Below are positions 23,501 to 30,807 of a stretch of 64,000 nucleotides of DNA, in pieces; the stretch's first letter is position 1; each line of letters opens with the position of its first letter. The position numbers were made by a program, and so were the translations under genes. The DNA lies in assembly GCA_963971285.1 (NCBI GenBank), contig OZ020246.1, positions 21,249,217 through 21,313,216 of the forward strand, given 5' to 3'. The notes under the pieces are model-generated. The model ran no database searches. It was given only the letters and a program-made list of their open reading frames with translations, and was not told where the DNA came from. Source of the DNA: Astropecten irregularis. Its lineage: Eukaryota; Echinodermata; Asteroidea; Paxillosida; Astropectinidae.

Positions 23501-26500
23501 TCACAGCATCCAGTTCATCAGTAGCCTGATGAAGGCTTGCCGTTTCAGCAGCTGAAACGTCGCTTCCAGCAACACGACATCACGTGACATCGATCACCTC
23601 TTCCTTAATACTTGATGCTGTTGTACTCCACCTGGGAAAAGGCTGTGGTACACCACCCTGTCTGGCAGTCTCTCGTGAGTTGTGTCTTACTTCAAAGAGA
23701 GGGGCATCAGGGACAAGGAAAAGAGATGCCAGAAAAGGAAAAATGTTTAAAGCTCCATGTCCCAGTCTGGTCTAGCATCCCATATCACCCACTCACTCAG
23801 AGACGTTTCCTAGTGAAAATTGGACCATGGAGGCTATACCTCCATGATTGGACTGATCAGCCATCTCCACACTCACCACATCACCCAGTGACATGAATCA
23901 TGGTCATCTTCTCCCGCAAAGGACGAACAACACTGTACTACTTCCAAGGCTCCATCAAGCTCTCCACGTGTAATGTTCCTAACATTCCTTTTTGTTATAG
24001 AAGCATGGCATCAACTTGTGATGGCCTGATCATGACCACCGCACAGACACTTCATACATTTCAGGAGATCGAGACAGGCAAACAATCAACTTCATGTTAA
24101 CTCAGGGAAATCCTCTGAATCTCAGCACATTTGTTTAAATTCATCAAAAGCACAAGTTGCCGATTCCACGGCTCTGTTCGCTATAACTGATACATCTATG
24201 CTTACAGTACGACCACTAGAACAGACAATCTCTGTGCATCCCAGCGTATTCATTATAGTGAATTTACACTGTACTAATGGGTGCATTCGTTTGGCTCACA
24301 CGGGTCAGCCCTTACTGGGAAAGGTCAAGTTTTACTGCACAAAACAAGCGAGAGAATGGGGACGAGGTTGACTGGTGTCGACCCGGGGGAGCTAAACGAA
24401 TGCGCCCACTAAGAAAAATCTGGCCCTTTTGCTCTTGTTTCCAAGGAGTTGGGACCACAAAGACAACACAGGAAATTGGTGGTAGCTAGCGCAAGTGGTG
24501 GGTTTTAGCCCTGTATACCAAAGTTCTCCATTATTGCATTGCTTTATTACCTAGCAGGAGCAGATCAAGAATGTTCCCAAAAGGGGAGGCGGGGGAATAA
24601 AATGCTCCGATTCAATAGTGACGGATGCATTTCGGGGCGATCAAAGCTATACTAATTTTGTCTACTCCCACTTTTCTTCTCTTTCTGAGTCTTTCTCCCT
24701 GCCTTTATACTGTTTTTTTCCTCTTTCTTTTTTTCCTTTCCTTTTCTTTCCGGGGGCGGGTGAGCGCCCCTCGCACCCCCTGGATCTGCCCCTGCTTAGG
24801 CTGTAAAATCCATATGCGCCCATTTAACTAATGTATTTTGAATTGTTATGATAAAGAAGTACAGACAAGAGAGGGCACTGATGATGAATAAAACCAGTTC
24901 AAACCAGTTCAGACCTCATTTCACCCTCTGATCTTTCAACAACCCCAGTACACCCACACACAGTTGACCATTAGAAGAACTGACACCACAAAGAATGGAT
25001 TAATACTGATGCAGATCAGCGATGACGGACAATGGGATTCTTGGCAGGAAAATCAATGATGGCCACTTGACACACTCTATGCCTATAATAGAAAGGTACC
25101 ACTGTGGAAGTATATTCAACTTCTACAGACTACGGAACAGCTAGGCCTATCAGATATAGGCACATTTCTCAGAAAACAAGAACTTGACAAATTTGACATT
25201 TATGTAATATATCCAATCTGTAACCTACAGACTAGTATGTTATTCCCAATTTTCAAACAATTTTTCGTGGGATGGTTATAATTTGTATGTTATGGATGCA
25301 CTAATGCATCAGATACAGATCAAAATACATATTCCAATATGAGTACATGTACACTGACATAGAATAGATGAAAGTGTTACATTGTAAGCATGTACAGTTT
25401 TAAGGCTATGTGAAATCACAGGGCAGGATAGCATTTATAAACTACCATTGAAATCATACAACTTTAAAACAAAGTTATAGACTTCAGGCTATCTTCAGTA
25501 GTACAACAGAGTCCTTGAAGGTTGTCAGACCAATTTTGTCGACTGAAAGATACGAGCGGTCAAGAAATGAAAGAAATCACCAACTTATCTCTTGAATTCT
25601 TCCTTTTTGGTGCTAAAAATGACCATGCCTTTCGTACACATCCACTAATTATAGAGTTTATCCACACGCCCTGATTTCCACACAACAGCAGACGTCTTTG
25701 AAGCATAACCTTAGGACCCCCTGGGAAAACCTGTGAGACTGGCTCTCCACTTGACAGGAACATCACGTATCTTTGCCAGAGTGGCAAGGAAACTGGAAAG
25801 AGGGAAGAGGAAGTCAAGTGAAGGGAGAGAGGGTTGGGAGTTGGCAGCAGGAGATTTCCTCTCTGATCCAGTACTCCATCAACCTGAAACTCTTGCATTT
25901 GTCTTCCATTTTTCGAGATAGAGCGTCAGTATCAGGCACAGACATTCAAAGGTGCTGACTGACAAACAGTTGATGGCAGCCAATTTCATTCTGGTATTAG
26001 GAATGCTGGAGCAGAACCCCGTACTCTTTGTGACAATCATCACGGATTCAACTGCTTCATCAAGCCCAGTGCACTTCATCCACAAGCCATAACTCTCAGA
26101 GATGGTGCACAGGGCCATCTGTTGTAACCCAAGTCTCAGTCAGCCTTCTAACTGCTCTGAAGCCTGAAAGGTCTCCAGATGAAGTACTGGCCATGATCCA
26201 ACGTGGATTGACTTTGACAAAACATGCCACTGGCTCTTACTTTCAGCAACTCGACGGGCATCGTCTCCAGCGTACCTGACCTCACAAACTCTGGAAGGGT
26301 GAAACATCCTCTGCTTGAGTGAAGGGTCTGACACGCTGGGTGTGATGACTCGGGAGGCAAGACAAACGTCTGGTTGGGCCCCGGGGCGCCCGAAAGATTA
26401 AGGCAACTCACAGGTGTAGGAAGCTGCTCATTATAACCTCACAATGGAACACATTCTGGTGTTGTCTGTCTGAGTCAGGGACTCCCTCTGAGGAAGGCTA

Positions 26501-29500
26501 TCGTCCGAGCAATGTCATCGCCATCCCTGATACCCCTGCTCTCAACCCTCACTAAATCGTGCAGACTCATTTCCCATTTTCACCTTTCGTATCTTGCTGG
26601 TGCTCTTCTGGTGTTTTTTCAGCAAATGCTCCCCAAATTCCCTGTCATCTGCAGCCAAGAATCTTGATTTCCCAGTCTTTGTTCTGTTTCCGTTTCTTGT
26701 TCTTTGTTTATGATGAGATTAGGGGTATGACACAGAGGTTCAGGTGGACTGACTTGATTTATCCTACTTCCTAAGACTTTGAAAGCTCATAAACCATTCT
26801 CCAAACCTAAAAAGCAGATACCTATTTAATAACATGAAAGGGATGGTTTTGGTGACACCAAATATAACTCTTAAATAAATGCAATACAAGTAATAAACTG
26901 CTGCAAACTGCTCATCAGCCAAAATAATGACCTGAAATTTATAAAATACTTAGAGTTGGGAGGGCCTGAAGTGTTTTGATCCTAGCAGGATTTTTATAGC
27001 CTTCGATAAAGATTCTGCTAAGATTGAAACGTGTCAGGCCCTCCTAATCCCAAACATTTTAAAATAAATTGTGAGTATATGCTCTCCTGACTATGGACAG
27101 AGTATGCTGTTTCGAAACTTTGAGTCTAATCGGTTCTCTTCAGAACCACACATACTCACAAAAGAGTTATATACATTATGTCACCATAAACCATCCCTGT
27201 CATGCACCTTCACCACGAACAGCCTGAAATCTCACTAGGTAACTCTTGATGTCTGCTCTACCTTCCTTCCAACGCAAACCCCAACTTTGAAATTTCAGCA
27301 ATAGATGAAAAAGCCGAAGCCTGAGCTCTAGCCTGAGCCGATGTTTCGAAAAAAAAAACACAGCCACAGCCCAAGAAACTGATGTCATCAAACTATCCAA
27401 TGTCGTCCACTGGCCTCCAAGCCACTCCAACCGGCATTCACCCTTCCCCTGCACCCGCAAGTGAACTCCAAATTCCCCAATCTCTAGTCACTACACATAA
27501 TGGATTATGCAAACACTGTCGACATGCCAAACGACATACAAGGCTCATTCAATATCGTACGCCCTCGGGGTCGGCCCAAGAGGGAGAGAGTCTGCATGCG
27601 CAGGATCCAATCAAAGTATCCGATGTCAAGTTCACCAGATCTATTTACCGGCTCTCCCCCCATCCCCATCCAAATCCAACGTCCCCCCTCCCTTCACATC
27701 ATAGATTATGACCCCTAGTCTTACCCATAGTGGACAGGACGCCGCACAGCACCCATACGATCAGGCTCATTCCGACGCTCTCCGTCTGGGTCAGGACGCC
27801 CTTGGGCGAGACGAAGATGCCAGATCCGATCATGGTGCCGACGATCAATGCGATGCCGCTTAACAGCCCTACCTGATAAACCCAGGAAAGAACCAGAGAG
27901 AACACGTGTAGAATTAGAATGGCAAAGCGATTCGATATGCGATCTCATTCCGTCAGGCATACATTTCCCTTTGAGATACAGAAAATTAGGGTAGCACTTT
28001 AAGACTAACTAGGAGAAAATCTACATTTATAAGGCTTCGTAGTAACAACTACTTCATCAGATGTAATGAAGTGGAGCATCATCAACATGAGTAGGTATAA
28101 AGCAATGAAGCATGTCACTTTGAGATACAGTAATATGTGGGTCGGAATCTTGAAAATGTTCTGATGAAATATGATTCGAATTCACTTTAATTGTTGTGAC
28201 ACACTTCATCGTTGATCACAGGGTGTTTACGAAACGGAGGTTTGGGCTCAGACTCAGGCTCCAGCTCTGACATCCATATGCAGAAAATATAGGTTGTGGT
28301 TTTTCACTGAAGCTGAAACTCTGTTTTCCTTTTCAAACCAGAAAAATCTACTTCAGAACCGCAGCCAAAAGCCTCTATTTTCATACCAGTTATTTCAGAA
28401 TGGATTCACGAAATGGAGATGGAGCCTGAGATGGATGGAGCCTGAGCCTCCGTTTCGTAAATGCCCATAGTCTACCGAAGGCTACTTTTGATCTTTTAAA
28501 AGATCAAACAGATTTTTGGTCGTTGTTTTTAATACTAATTTCTGGATAAATACACCATTTCCGGCTGAACAATTTTACAGGAAAGGTTTCTACCACCACC
28601 ATCTTCATACCCTGTAAGTTATAGGTAAATTTGTGAACATTTCTGTTTTTGCTTCTTACCAAAGTATGATACTACCTTTAAAGCAGCATTGAACGGCTTA
28701 GTAACATAGATTCTCAGCTGGATGTTTTGCTCATGAAACTCTTGCCGTATTTCATGAGGCGCCCCATTAAAATTGAATCTAGACTTGTATATACAATGTT
28801 TGCCATCCAAAGGTCTAGTGAATATGGATTCTTTCTCCTAGCCCCCAGCAAATGTACCACAAGGTTTTTCTGTTTTGTTTTTTTACCTGAGCTGGAATCT
28901 TGGCCAAAATTGGTTTTCCTCTCTCCGTGAGCGAATGGATAGGCGCCAGTAAGGGGAGAATTGCTAATTGCAAGAGCTTGACAAAGGTTTGCAAGGTTTT
29001 TCATGGACTATGGTTGTTGGCAAGGTATACGCATTTCCCCAAACCATTGCCAACTTAAACAAAGATTGCCCTGTAGGCCAGGGACGTAGTATTCCGAACA
29101 CTTGGTTACAAGATTATTATTGGTCGAGTCTTGAAGCGAACAAGATAAGAAAAATCCAAACCTACAGGTATTTCAGGCCAAATACTGGGGCATTTGGGCT
29201 ATTATTGAACAGGGAAATGTTTGAGTTATTTTGGTGTTTGAAGGGGCTTCTTTTAAAGATGTACTGCAACAGCCTTGTTTTCAAATTACTGGCAAATTTG
29301 AAAGCTCATATTCAAATAACCACAAGGGAAACTGACTGAATTTTAAGTAATTGAAAAGTGAACAAAGACAACTTGACTGGAGTGGGACTCGAACCAGCGA
29401 CATCCGAAATAGTGCTGGTACGGTATTCCAGAGGTCACTGGATCGAATCCCACTCCAGTCAATCTTTCTTTGTTCACTTTTCAATTAATTTAAAAGCTAT

Positions 29501-29950
29501 GAATATTTGAAATGTGATAATTCCCCATACCATCAAATGTTTAAAGAGAACTTGAGAAAAAACAACATCTAGTTTTCTAGAGGATATCTTTTTGAGGTAA
29601 TTTAGTGAAGCATTAGATTGTGTTTAATGGATAGCTGACCTATGGGATTCTTGAGCGTAAACTTTCCCACAATACATTTCTCATATACATGTACCTTCAT
29701 CACACACTTCCTGTCTATCGGCAAAACGCTCCTATGTACATGCGCTCACACGCAAAGAGCAATCCCTCTGCAATCGTTCCGAGACACACATCCTTACCTG
29801 TCTCTTCAACTGGACCCCTTTACCATCTCCCACTGAGATTCCGTCCCCTTCCAGAGGTACCTTCCTCTCCAGGGCCTCGGCACCGCCATTCCTGGTGGGC
29901 TCCGTCGTGTAGGAGCCCTTCTTACCGTCTCTCTCCCGTAATTCCGCCAT
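5506..29950 (-). CDS. SLC7A9-like: SLC7A9-like b0,+ amino-acid transporter, whole gene
   Basis: This is the light chain of a heteromeric amino-acid transporter. In vertebrates b0,+AT pairs with rBAT (SLC3A1) and exchanges cystine and dibasic amino acids for neutral ones at apical membranes. Twelve exon positions join with matching phases to about 516 residues; human b0,+AT has 487. Visible marks are GTMIGSGIF in TM1, [15 protein letters not shown] in TM6, [14 protein letters not shown] in TM7, NGTCFTAGR in TM8, [13 protein letters not shown] in TM10, and [15 protein letters not shown] then FVHYK in TM12. These fit b0,+AT better than LAT1/2, y+LAT or xCT. The aspartate of WAYDGW, which contacts cationic substrates in human b0,+AT, is kept. 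The extra length lies in the N-terminal tail. Exons 3 and 8 each exist as two alternative copies. No obvious poly(A) signal was found close below the stop codon. Confidence 0.93.
5640..5729. repeat. Family B foldback, partial
   Basis: Repeats of GATGCAAGTAATAAAC and CTGCTGCAAACTGCCCATCA, the end sequence of family B. It is cut by the tRNA-like element that starts at 5730. A second copy of the same end starts at 6017. Confidence 0.65.
5730..6016 (-). mobile_element. Family A tRNA-like foldback element
   Basis: It begins TCAAATAACCACACGGGAAA. An antisense tRNA-like unit (about 5794-5868) follows, then TGTTCGTTTGGCAGTCAGAAGC, and it ends with a second B-box-like GATTCGAATCCCACTCCAGTC and ACTTTTCAATGACT, the reverse complement of the left TCATTGAAAAGT. 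Diverged copy. Confidence 0.7.
6017..6430. mobile_element. Family B foldback hosting a nested MITE
   Basis: The left part has AAACGGCTGCAAACTGCCC and GGGCCTGATGTTTCAATCC. The right part resumes at 6408 with TTAGGCCCTCCTTACTCC. The element at 6175-6407 is inserted between the two parts. Confidence 0.65.
6175..6407. mobile_element. PIF/Harbinger-like palindromic MITE
   Basis: It has arms of about 100 bp. The left begins AGCCCACCGCACATTATACG and the right ends in its near reverse complement, CGTATAGTGTGCGGTGGGCT. The flanking TTA on both sides (6172-6174 and 6408-6410) fits the 3-bp target of PIF/Harbinger elements. GATCGCAAAGCATTCTGGGA recurs inverted in the core. Non-coding. Confidence 0.75.
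6598..6766 (-). CDS. SLC7A9-like: Exon 11: TM11 and TM12
   Basis: It is 169 nt (56 codons + 1). It codes [20 protein letters not shown] (TM11), then [20 protein letters not shown] (TM12) and [11 protein letters not shown]. Human b0,+AT has LAPII..P.WEYLY..LFILSGLLFY..FVHYK here. The acceptor is CCTCCTCAG and the donor ATGA|GTAAGT. Confidence 0.95.
6872..7015. mobile_element. Near-perfect foldback MITE in intron 10
   Basis: The 42-base arms start AATGGGAGACTTGTGAGAAC and return as GTTCTCAAAAGTCTCCCATT, with few mismatches. The centre is rich in GCGCA/TGCGC. It lies in the intron between exons 10 and 11 and would fold into a strong hairpin in the pre-mRNA. Confidence 0.8.
7409..7558 (-). CDS. 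SLC7A9-like: Exon 10: TM9 and TM10
   Basis: It is 150 nt, phase 0 at both ends. It codes [20 protein letters not shown], then [12 protein letters not shown] and [19 protein letters not shown]10 has the b0,+AT signature [13 protein letters not shown], and RPIK before the donor is the family end of TM10. The acceptor is CTTGTCACAG and the donor ATTAAG|GTTGGT. Confidence 0.95.
7719..7749 (-). other. Hammerhead-like core motif
   Basis: On the minus strand: CTGATGA, a 6-bp stem GACTAG/CTAGTC around a short loop, then GAAAC. These are the conserved core elements of a hammerhead ribozyme. Activity is not shown: the helix is offset by one base and I did not resolve helices I and III. Confidence 0.4.
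8313..8409 (-). CDS. SLC7A9-like: Exon 9: TM8-TM9 loop and start of TM9
   Basis: It is 97 nt (1 + 32 codons). It codes [20 protein letters not shown], then [18 protein letters not shown] and TP.PA are family motifs of the cytoplasmic TM8-TM9 loop. The acceptor is GATGTTCAG and the donor TTCCAG|GTATTT. The first base completes the arginine left by either copy of exon 8. Confidence 0.94.
8410..11321. other. Intron 9 side of the exon 8 pair
   Basis: Mostly unique AT-rich sequence. It contains a poly-C run near 10629 and an AATAAATAAATAAA-type low-complexity stretch near 11085-11160. An imperfect inverted repeat, CCTATCAGATTC/GAATCTGATAGG, spans about 10350-10420. No further exon was recognised. 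Confidence 0.5.
11322..11530. repeat. Minisatellite with ~38-40 bp unit
   Basis: Degenerate tandem copies of a unit reading GTCATTTGGTCTGAGGGTT and then GTGGATAGTG. About five units are visible, in the intron 200 bp downstream of exon 8-II. Confidence 0.75.
11729..11832 (-). CDS. SLC7A9-like: Exon 8-II: alternative TM8 exon, downstream copy
   Basis: It is 104 nt (34 codons + 2). The peptide opens [20 protein letters not shown] and ends [14 protein letters not shown]. The ending NGSLFT resembles LAT1/LAT2 light chains, whereas copy 8-I reads NGTCFT as in b0,+AT. The acceptor is TGTCTTGTCTTGTAG, a better pyrimidine tract than that of 8-I; the donor is GGAAG|GTAATC. It is open with good sites, so it is likely a functional alternative to 8-I. 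Confidence 0.92.
13226..13329 (-). CDS. SLC7A9-like: Exon 8-I: alternative TM8 exon, upstream copy
   Basis: It is 104 nt (34 codons + 2). The peptide opens [20 protein letters not shown] and ends [14 protein letters not shown], with an arginine completed by exon 9. The ending NGTCFTAGR is that of human b0,+AT. The acceptor is CAACGAGCAG and the donor GGAAG|GTATCA. The downstream copy at 11729-11832 has the same length and phase and about 71% identity by eye. Because 104 is not a multiple of three, using both or neither shifts the frame of the last four exons. Confidence 0.93.
13966..14103. mobile_element. Family D palindromic MITE
   Basis: From GTTGATTTGACGAAGCC to GGTGAAATCAACGCC, with the interior ACGATCGATC and CCTATGTAGGGCTG. 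It lies in the intron between exons 7 and 8-I. Confidence 0.75.
14858..14998. mobile_element. Family D palindromic MITE
   Basis: The ends are GGGGTCGATTTCACGAAGCC and GGTGAAATCGACCC, close to the family consensus. It lies in the same intron as the copy at 13966. Confidence 0.82.
15864..15996. mobile_element. Family I MITE (GGCCTGTTTGTTTCAGG ends)
   Basis: GGCCTGTTTGTTTCAGGCA returns as TCCTGAAACAAACAGGCC. The interior contains GGATCCCATTTAGCATATCC. A second copy is at 21854-21995. Confidence 0.78.
16707..16830 (-). CDS. SLC7A9-like: Exon 7: TM7
   Basis: It is 124 nt (1 + 41 codons). It codes [20 protein letters not shown], then [21 protein letters not shown]. The first half is almost identical to human b0,+AT TM7. 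The acceptor is TTCGTATAG. The donor is GCAGTG|GTATGG, a weaker match to consensus than most donors here; it sits directly before the alternative exon pair 8-I/8-II. Phase 0 out fits both copies. Confidence 0.94.
16952..17089. mobile_element. Family D palindromic MITE
   Basis: It begins GGGTCGCTTTCACGAAGCC and ends TTTGTGAAATCGATCC, with CCTACGTAGGGCTGCAATG inside. It lies in the intron between exons 6 and 7. Confidence 0.78.
17179..17437. mobile_element. Family C MITE (TGCTTAGCA type)
   Basis: The ends are GGGGCCCATTTCACGGCCC and GCAGCTCCATGAAATTGGCC. Sub-terminal TGCTAAGCACAAAAATT pairs with AAATTTTTGTGCTTAGCA. The interior has CAGGGTTAACAACCAAATTT. About 259 bp. Confidence 0.85.
17808..18047. 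mobile_element. Family C MITE, second copy in the same intron
   Basis: It has the same order and orientation as the copy at 17179, with the ends GGGCCAATTTCACGGCGC and GCCCCATGAAATTGGCACC. It sits only 60 bp below the exon 6 donor. Confidence 0.83.
18109..18153 (-). CDS. SLC7A9-like: Exon 6: 45-nt micro-exon, TM6-TM7 link
   Basis: It has 14 full codons ([14 protein letters not shown]) between split tryptophan and arginine codons. It is too short to stand out as an open frame, but it is fixed by phase on both sides and by the near-exact match to the family's [15 protein letters not shown]. The acceptor is AATAACAG and the donor TACAG|GTCAGT. Confidence 0.94.
18437..18542 (-). CDS. SLC7A9-like: Exon 5: TM5-TM6 loop and TM6
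   Basis: It is 106 nt (2 + 34 codons + 2). It codes [19 protein letters not shown], then TM6 with [13 protein letters not shown], ending inside the tryptophan codon of WAYDGW. TM6 is the second broken substrate helix; its aspartate (position 233 in human b0,+AT) and the flanking tryptophans are present. The acceptor is TTCTTTGCAG and the donor GGCTG|GTGAGT. Confidence 0.95.
18909..19034 (-). CDS. SLC7A9-like: Exon 4: TM4 end and TM5
   Basis: It is 126 nt (2 bases + 41 codons + 1 base). The peptide [17 protein letters not shown] followed by [19 protein letters not shown] and VKLFQ matches the TM4-TM5 part of light chains; human b0,+AT has VQNIFTAAKL at this place. The acceptor is TTTCTACAG and the donor CCAAG|GTGAGT. 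The run of isoleucine codons overlaps a short ATC/ATT-rich stretch. Confidence 0.95.
20241..20427. mobile_element. Family B foldback
   Basis: AGGCCTGACATTTCGATC and GGATCAAAATGTCAGGCCCT face each other. The right end has ATTATTTTGGCTGATGAGCA and GCAGCAGTTTATT. It lies in the intron between exons 3-II and 4. Confidence 0.7.
20854..21069. mobile_element. Family C MITE, TGCTTAAGCA subtype
   Basis: GGGCCAATTTCAAAGAGC at the left and GCAGCACAATGAAATTGGC at the right, with GCTTAAGCAC/GTGCTTAAGC inside. It ends 74 bp from the donor of exon 3-II. Confidence 0.8.
21144..21386 (-). CDS. SLC7A9-like: Exon 3-II: alternative TM3 exon, downstream copy
   Basis: It is 243 nt, phase 1 in and phase 1 out, 80 full codons. 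The peptide begins [20 protein letters not shown], then gives [20 protein letters not shown] (TM3) and FFSNDCGPP with the heavy-chain disulfide cysteine. It is the closer copy to human b0,+AT, which has GPIPAYLFSW and VIKPTS at the same places. The acceptor is CCACCAG and the donor CCATCT|GTAAGT. Copy 3-I lies 1,550 bp upstream in the direction of transcription. Both copies join exon 4 as I-L-LIVFINC. Including both would keep the frame but would add an extra helix. Confidence 0.93.
21683..21824. mobile_element. Family D MITE between the exon 3 copies
   Basis: GGGGTCGATTTCAGGAGTAA to TTTAATGAAATCTACCCC, with GTAGGACTGCAATGCATCA inside. It lies in the 1.55-kb intron that separates exons 3-I and 3-II. 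Confidence 0.78.
21854..21995. mobile_element. Family I MITE between the exon 3 copies
   Basis: GGGCCTGTTTGTTTTGCAG returns as GTGCCTGAAACAAACAGGCC. The interior GCAGGATATGCTAAAATGGG is roughly the reverse complement of that of the copy at 15864. Confidence 0.75.
22580..22710. mobile_element. Foldback remnant near exon 3-I
   Basis: TGAGCAAGTTCCTAAAGTGA and GACTATCTCTCAA are mirrored by TTGACAGATAGTCGC and TCGAACTTGCTCA. It lies about 230 bp below the donor of exon 3-I. Confidence 0.6.
22831..22858. repeat. GAT trinucleotide microsatellite
   Basis: GATGATGATGATGGTGATGA-type run just below exon 3-I in the intron. Confidence 0.85.
22937..23182 (-). CDS. SLC7A9-like: Exon 3-I: alternative TM3 exon, upstream copy
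   Basis: It is 246 nt, phase 1 in and phase 1 out, 81 full codons. The peptide begins [20 protein letters not shown], continues through TM3 ([18 protein letters not shown]), and holds the extracellular cysteine (FFGNDCEQP) that matches the heavy-chain disulfide cysteine of human b0,+AT. It is about 64% identical by eye to the downstream copy at 21144-21386. Oddities are one extra residue (LKDTLGNP), the family's IKP/IRP motif changed to IKT, and an AAG acceptor behind a G-interrupted pyrimidine tract, which suggests a weak, regulated site. The donor is CATCC|GTGAGT. It is fully open, so a pseudo-exon is unlikely. Confidence 0.9.
23526..23558 (+). other. Hammerhead-like core motif
   Basis: CTGATGA and GAAAC lie 21 bases apart, followed by GTCGC. 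The intervening sequence includes a GTTTCAG/CTGAAAC palindrome and not a clean helix II, so this may be only a relic. Confidence 0.25.
24279..24407. mobile_element. MITE with GGGTGCATTCGTTTGGCT ends
   Basis: The left end GGGTGCATTCGTTTGGCTCA mirrors the right end GAGCTAAACGAATGCGCCC; ACTAA occurs at or beside both borders. It lies in intron 2. Confidence 0.72.
24555..24794. mobile_element. hAT-like MITE (CAGGAGCAGATC ends)
   Basis: CAGGAGCAGATC at the left and GATCTGCCCCTG at the right, the CAGGGGCGGATC-type terminus common in hAT elements. The flanking 8-mers do not match convincingly. The interior has a pyrimidine-rich tract. Confidence 0.6.
24795..26885. other. Intron 2 sequence, no element named
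   Basis: Relatively GC-balanced sequence with many short open stretches on both strands. No domain or exon was recognised. It may contain old repeats too decayed to place. Confidence 0.4.
26886..27064. mobile_element. Family B foldback
   Basis: It begins CAAGTAATAAACTGCTGCAA, then GGGAGGGCCTGAAGTG, then GATCCTAGCAGGATT, and returns with ACGTGTCAGGCCCTCC. Confidence 0.75.
27725..27872 (-). CDS. SLC7A9-like: Exon 2: TM1 and most of TM2
   Basis: It is 148 nt, 49 codons plus one base (phase 0 in, phase 1 out). The peptide opens [20 protein letters not shown], the unwound TM1 segment that binds the substrate amino and carboxyl groups in this family. It then gives VSPKGVL and TM2, ending CGVLSTM plus the first base of a glycine codon. 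The acceptor is TTTATCAG and the donor ATGG|GTAAGA. It joins either copy of exon 3 to give [12 protein letters not shown], the conserved family junction. Confidence 0.95.
28034..28060 (-). other. Hammerhead-like core motif, variant
   Basis: On the minus strand: CTGATGA, then a stem GTAGT/ACTAC around TGTT, then GAAGC in place of GAAAC. One core base differs, so activity is doubtful. Confidence 0.3.
28221..28466. mobile_element. Family G MITE (GTTTACGAAACGGAG ends)
   Basis: GGGTGTTTACGAAACGGAGG returns as CCTCCGTTTCGTAAATGCCC. The interior has ATATAGGTTGTGGTTTTTCA and CCAAAAGCCTCTATTTTC. A sister copy is at 36276-36491. Confidence 0.82.
28490..28681. mobile_element. Family H element, one half
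   Basis: It shares CTGGATAAATACACCATTTC, then TCTACCACCACCATCTTCAT and the CTACCTTTAA end with the full copy at 55910-56272. Confidence 0.65.
29302..29511. mobile_element. Family A tRNA-like foldback element
   Basis: ATTCAAATAACCACAAGGGA, then AAAAGTGAACAAAGACAA, with two facing B-box-like sites (GACTCGAACC antisense near 29387 and GATCGAATCCC near 29442). It closes with CTTTGTTCACTTTTCAATTA. It lies in intron 1. Confidence 0.75.
29798..29950 (-). CDS. SLC7A9-like: Exon 1: start codon and cytoplasmic N-terminus
   Basis: It codes 51 residues from [14 protein letters not shown] to GVQLKRQ, hydrophilic and charged, as expected for the cytosolic tail before TM1. The start is chosen because a stop (TAA) lies in frame nine bases upstream and the context is GCCATGG, a strong Kozak match. 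The exon ends at CAG|GTAAGG in phase 0, and joining to exon 2 gives LKRQ-VGLLSG, like the human tail-to-TM1 junction. A possible splice acceptor (TTTTCTTGATGCAG) ends at 29983, so the 5' UTR may be split and the promoter may lie further upstream. Confidence 0.9.
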
Positions 29951-30070
29951 GGCTGTTTAAATCAACTTATCCGCTGCACAATCTGCATCAAGAAAATGCA
30001 TGTGTGTGTAAAGAGGAAAATTATGTAGGACAGAAATAAATAAACTGGATGAGATAAAGACAAAAAAAAA

Positions 30071-30350
30071 TCATCAAATAACCACAAGGGAAACTGACTG
30101 AATTTTTAAGTTGTTGAAAAGTGAACAAAGACAAGTTTACTGGAGCGGGATTCGAACCGGCGACTTCCTCAATACCGTACAGGGGCTCTACCAACTGAGC
30201 CATCCAGCCCTATGTTGTTGGATAATTGACTATTAGGGACACCACTAACGTAGGGCTGGATAGCTCAGTTGGTAGAGTGGCTGTATGGTATTCAGGAGGT
30301 TGCCGGTTCGAATTTCGCTCCAGTAAATTTTTCTTTGTTTACTTTTTAGT
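30071..30350. mobile_element. Family A foldback with two facing tRNA-like heads
   Basis: The left half, from TCATCAAATAACCACAAGGG, holds an antisense tRNA-like unit (30137-30209). The right half holds a sense unit (30254-30326) and ends TTTCTTTGTTTACTTTTTAG. The halves are near reverse complements around a short centre (GTTGGATAATTGACTATTAG). Confidence 0.82.
30254..30326 (+). repeat. tRNA-like sequence (pseudo)
   Basis: It folds as an acceptor stem (GGCTGGA with a TCCAGT-type 3' side), a D arm (GCTCAGTTGGTAGAG) and a T arm (GGTTCGAATTTC). The anticodon arm has no normal 7-base loop with T33. The unit recurs with the same flanks elsewhere, so it is a repeat head and not a working tRNA gene. 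Confidence 0.7.
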
Positions 30351-30664
30351 GAAAAAAAATGGCTGGTGATGAAAAGAAAAAAGAACGACAGAAAAAAAAT
30401 AGAATGAGATCATGAAAAAAAGGCTATTGAATTTGTTACTCAACTTTACGTGCCAATTTAACCAAGCCCCCTACTCAACCCCACCCTTACTCCCCAAAAA
30501 GCGAAAAATTTAAAACAATTGCAGAAATGGCAGACATATGACATATGCACCATCATGAACTAGTTCCATGAGTGGCTCTCATTACTGGTCCAAGCTACTG
30601 CTAGTTTATTTCGTCAGAACCAGGACTTAGTGGGACAATTTAAATTGTGCCCGTCCTGGCCCCT

Positions 30665-30806
30665 GGGGTCGGTTTCTCCAAACTCATTGTAACTAAAGTC
30701 AATCATAGAACTTTTATATGGTGCATTGCAGCCCTACATAGGATATGATGGATATCCTTCGTAAGTTGAGTTAAGATTGATCGAAGGGCTTTGTGAAATC
30801 GCCTCC
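30665..30806. mobile_element. Family D MITE, reverse orientation
   Basis: GGGGTCGGTTTCTCCAAACTC to GGCTTTGTGAAATCGCCTCC, with TGCAGCCCTACATAGGATAT inside. It abuts the family C element that starts at 30808. Confidence 0.78.
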
Positions 30807-30807
30807 A

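Noticed and set aside
23600-26800. Possible old retroelement debris in intron 2
   Set aside because: Broken open stretches on both strands gave a vague impression of decayed coding sequence, but I could not recognise any family or domain, so no element is named.
30254-30326. Functional tRNA gene
   Set aside because: The anticodon arm lacks a standard loop and the same unit recurs with fixed repeat flanks at several sites, so it is a repeat head.
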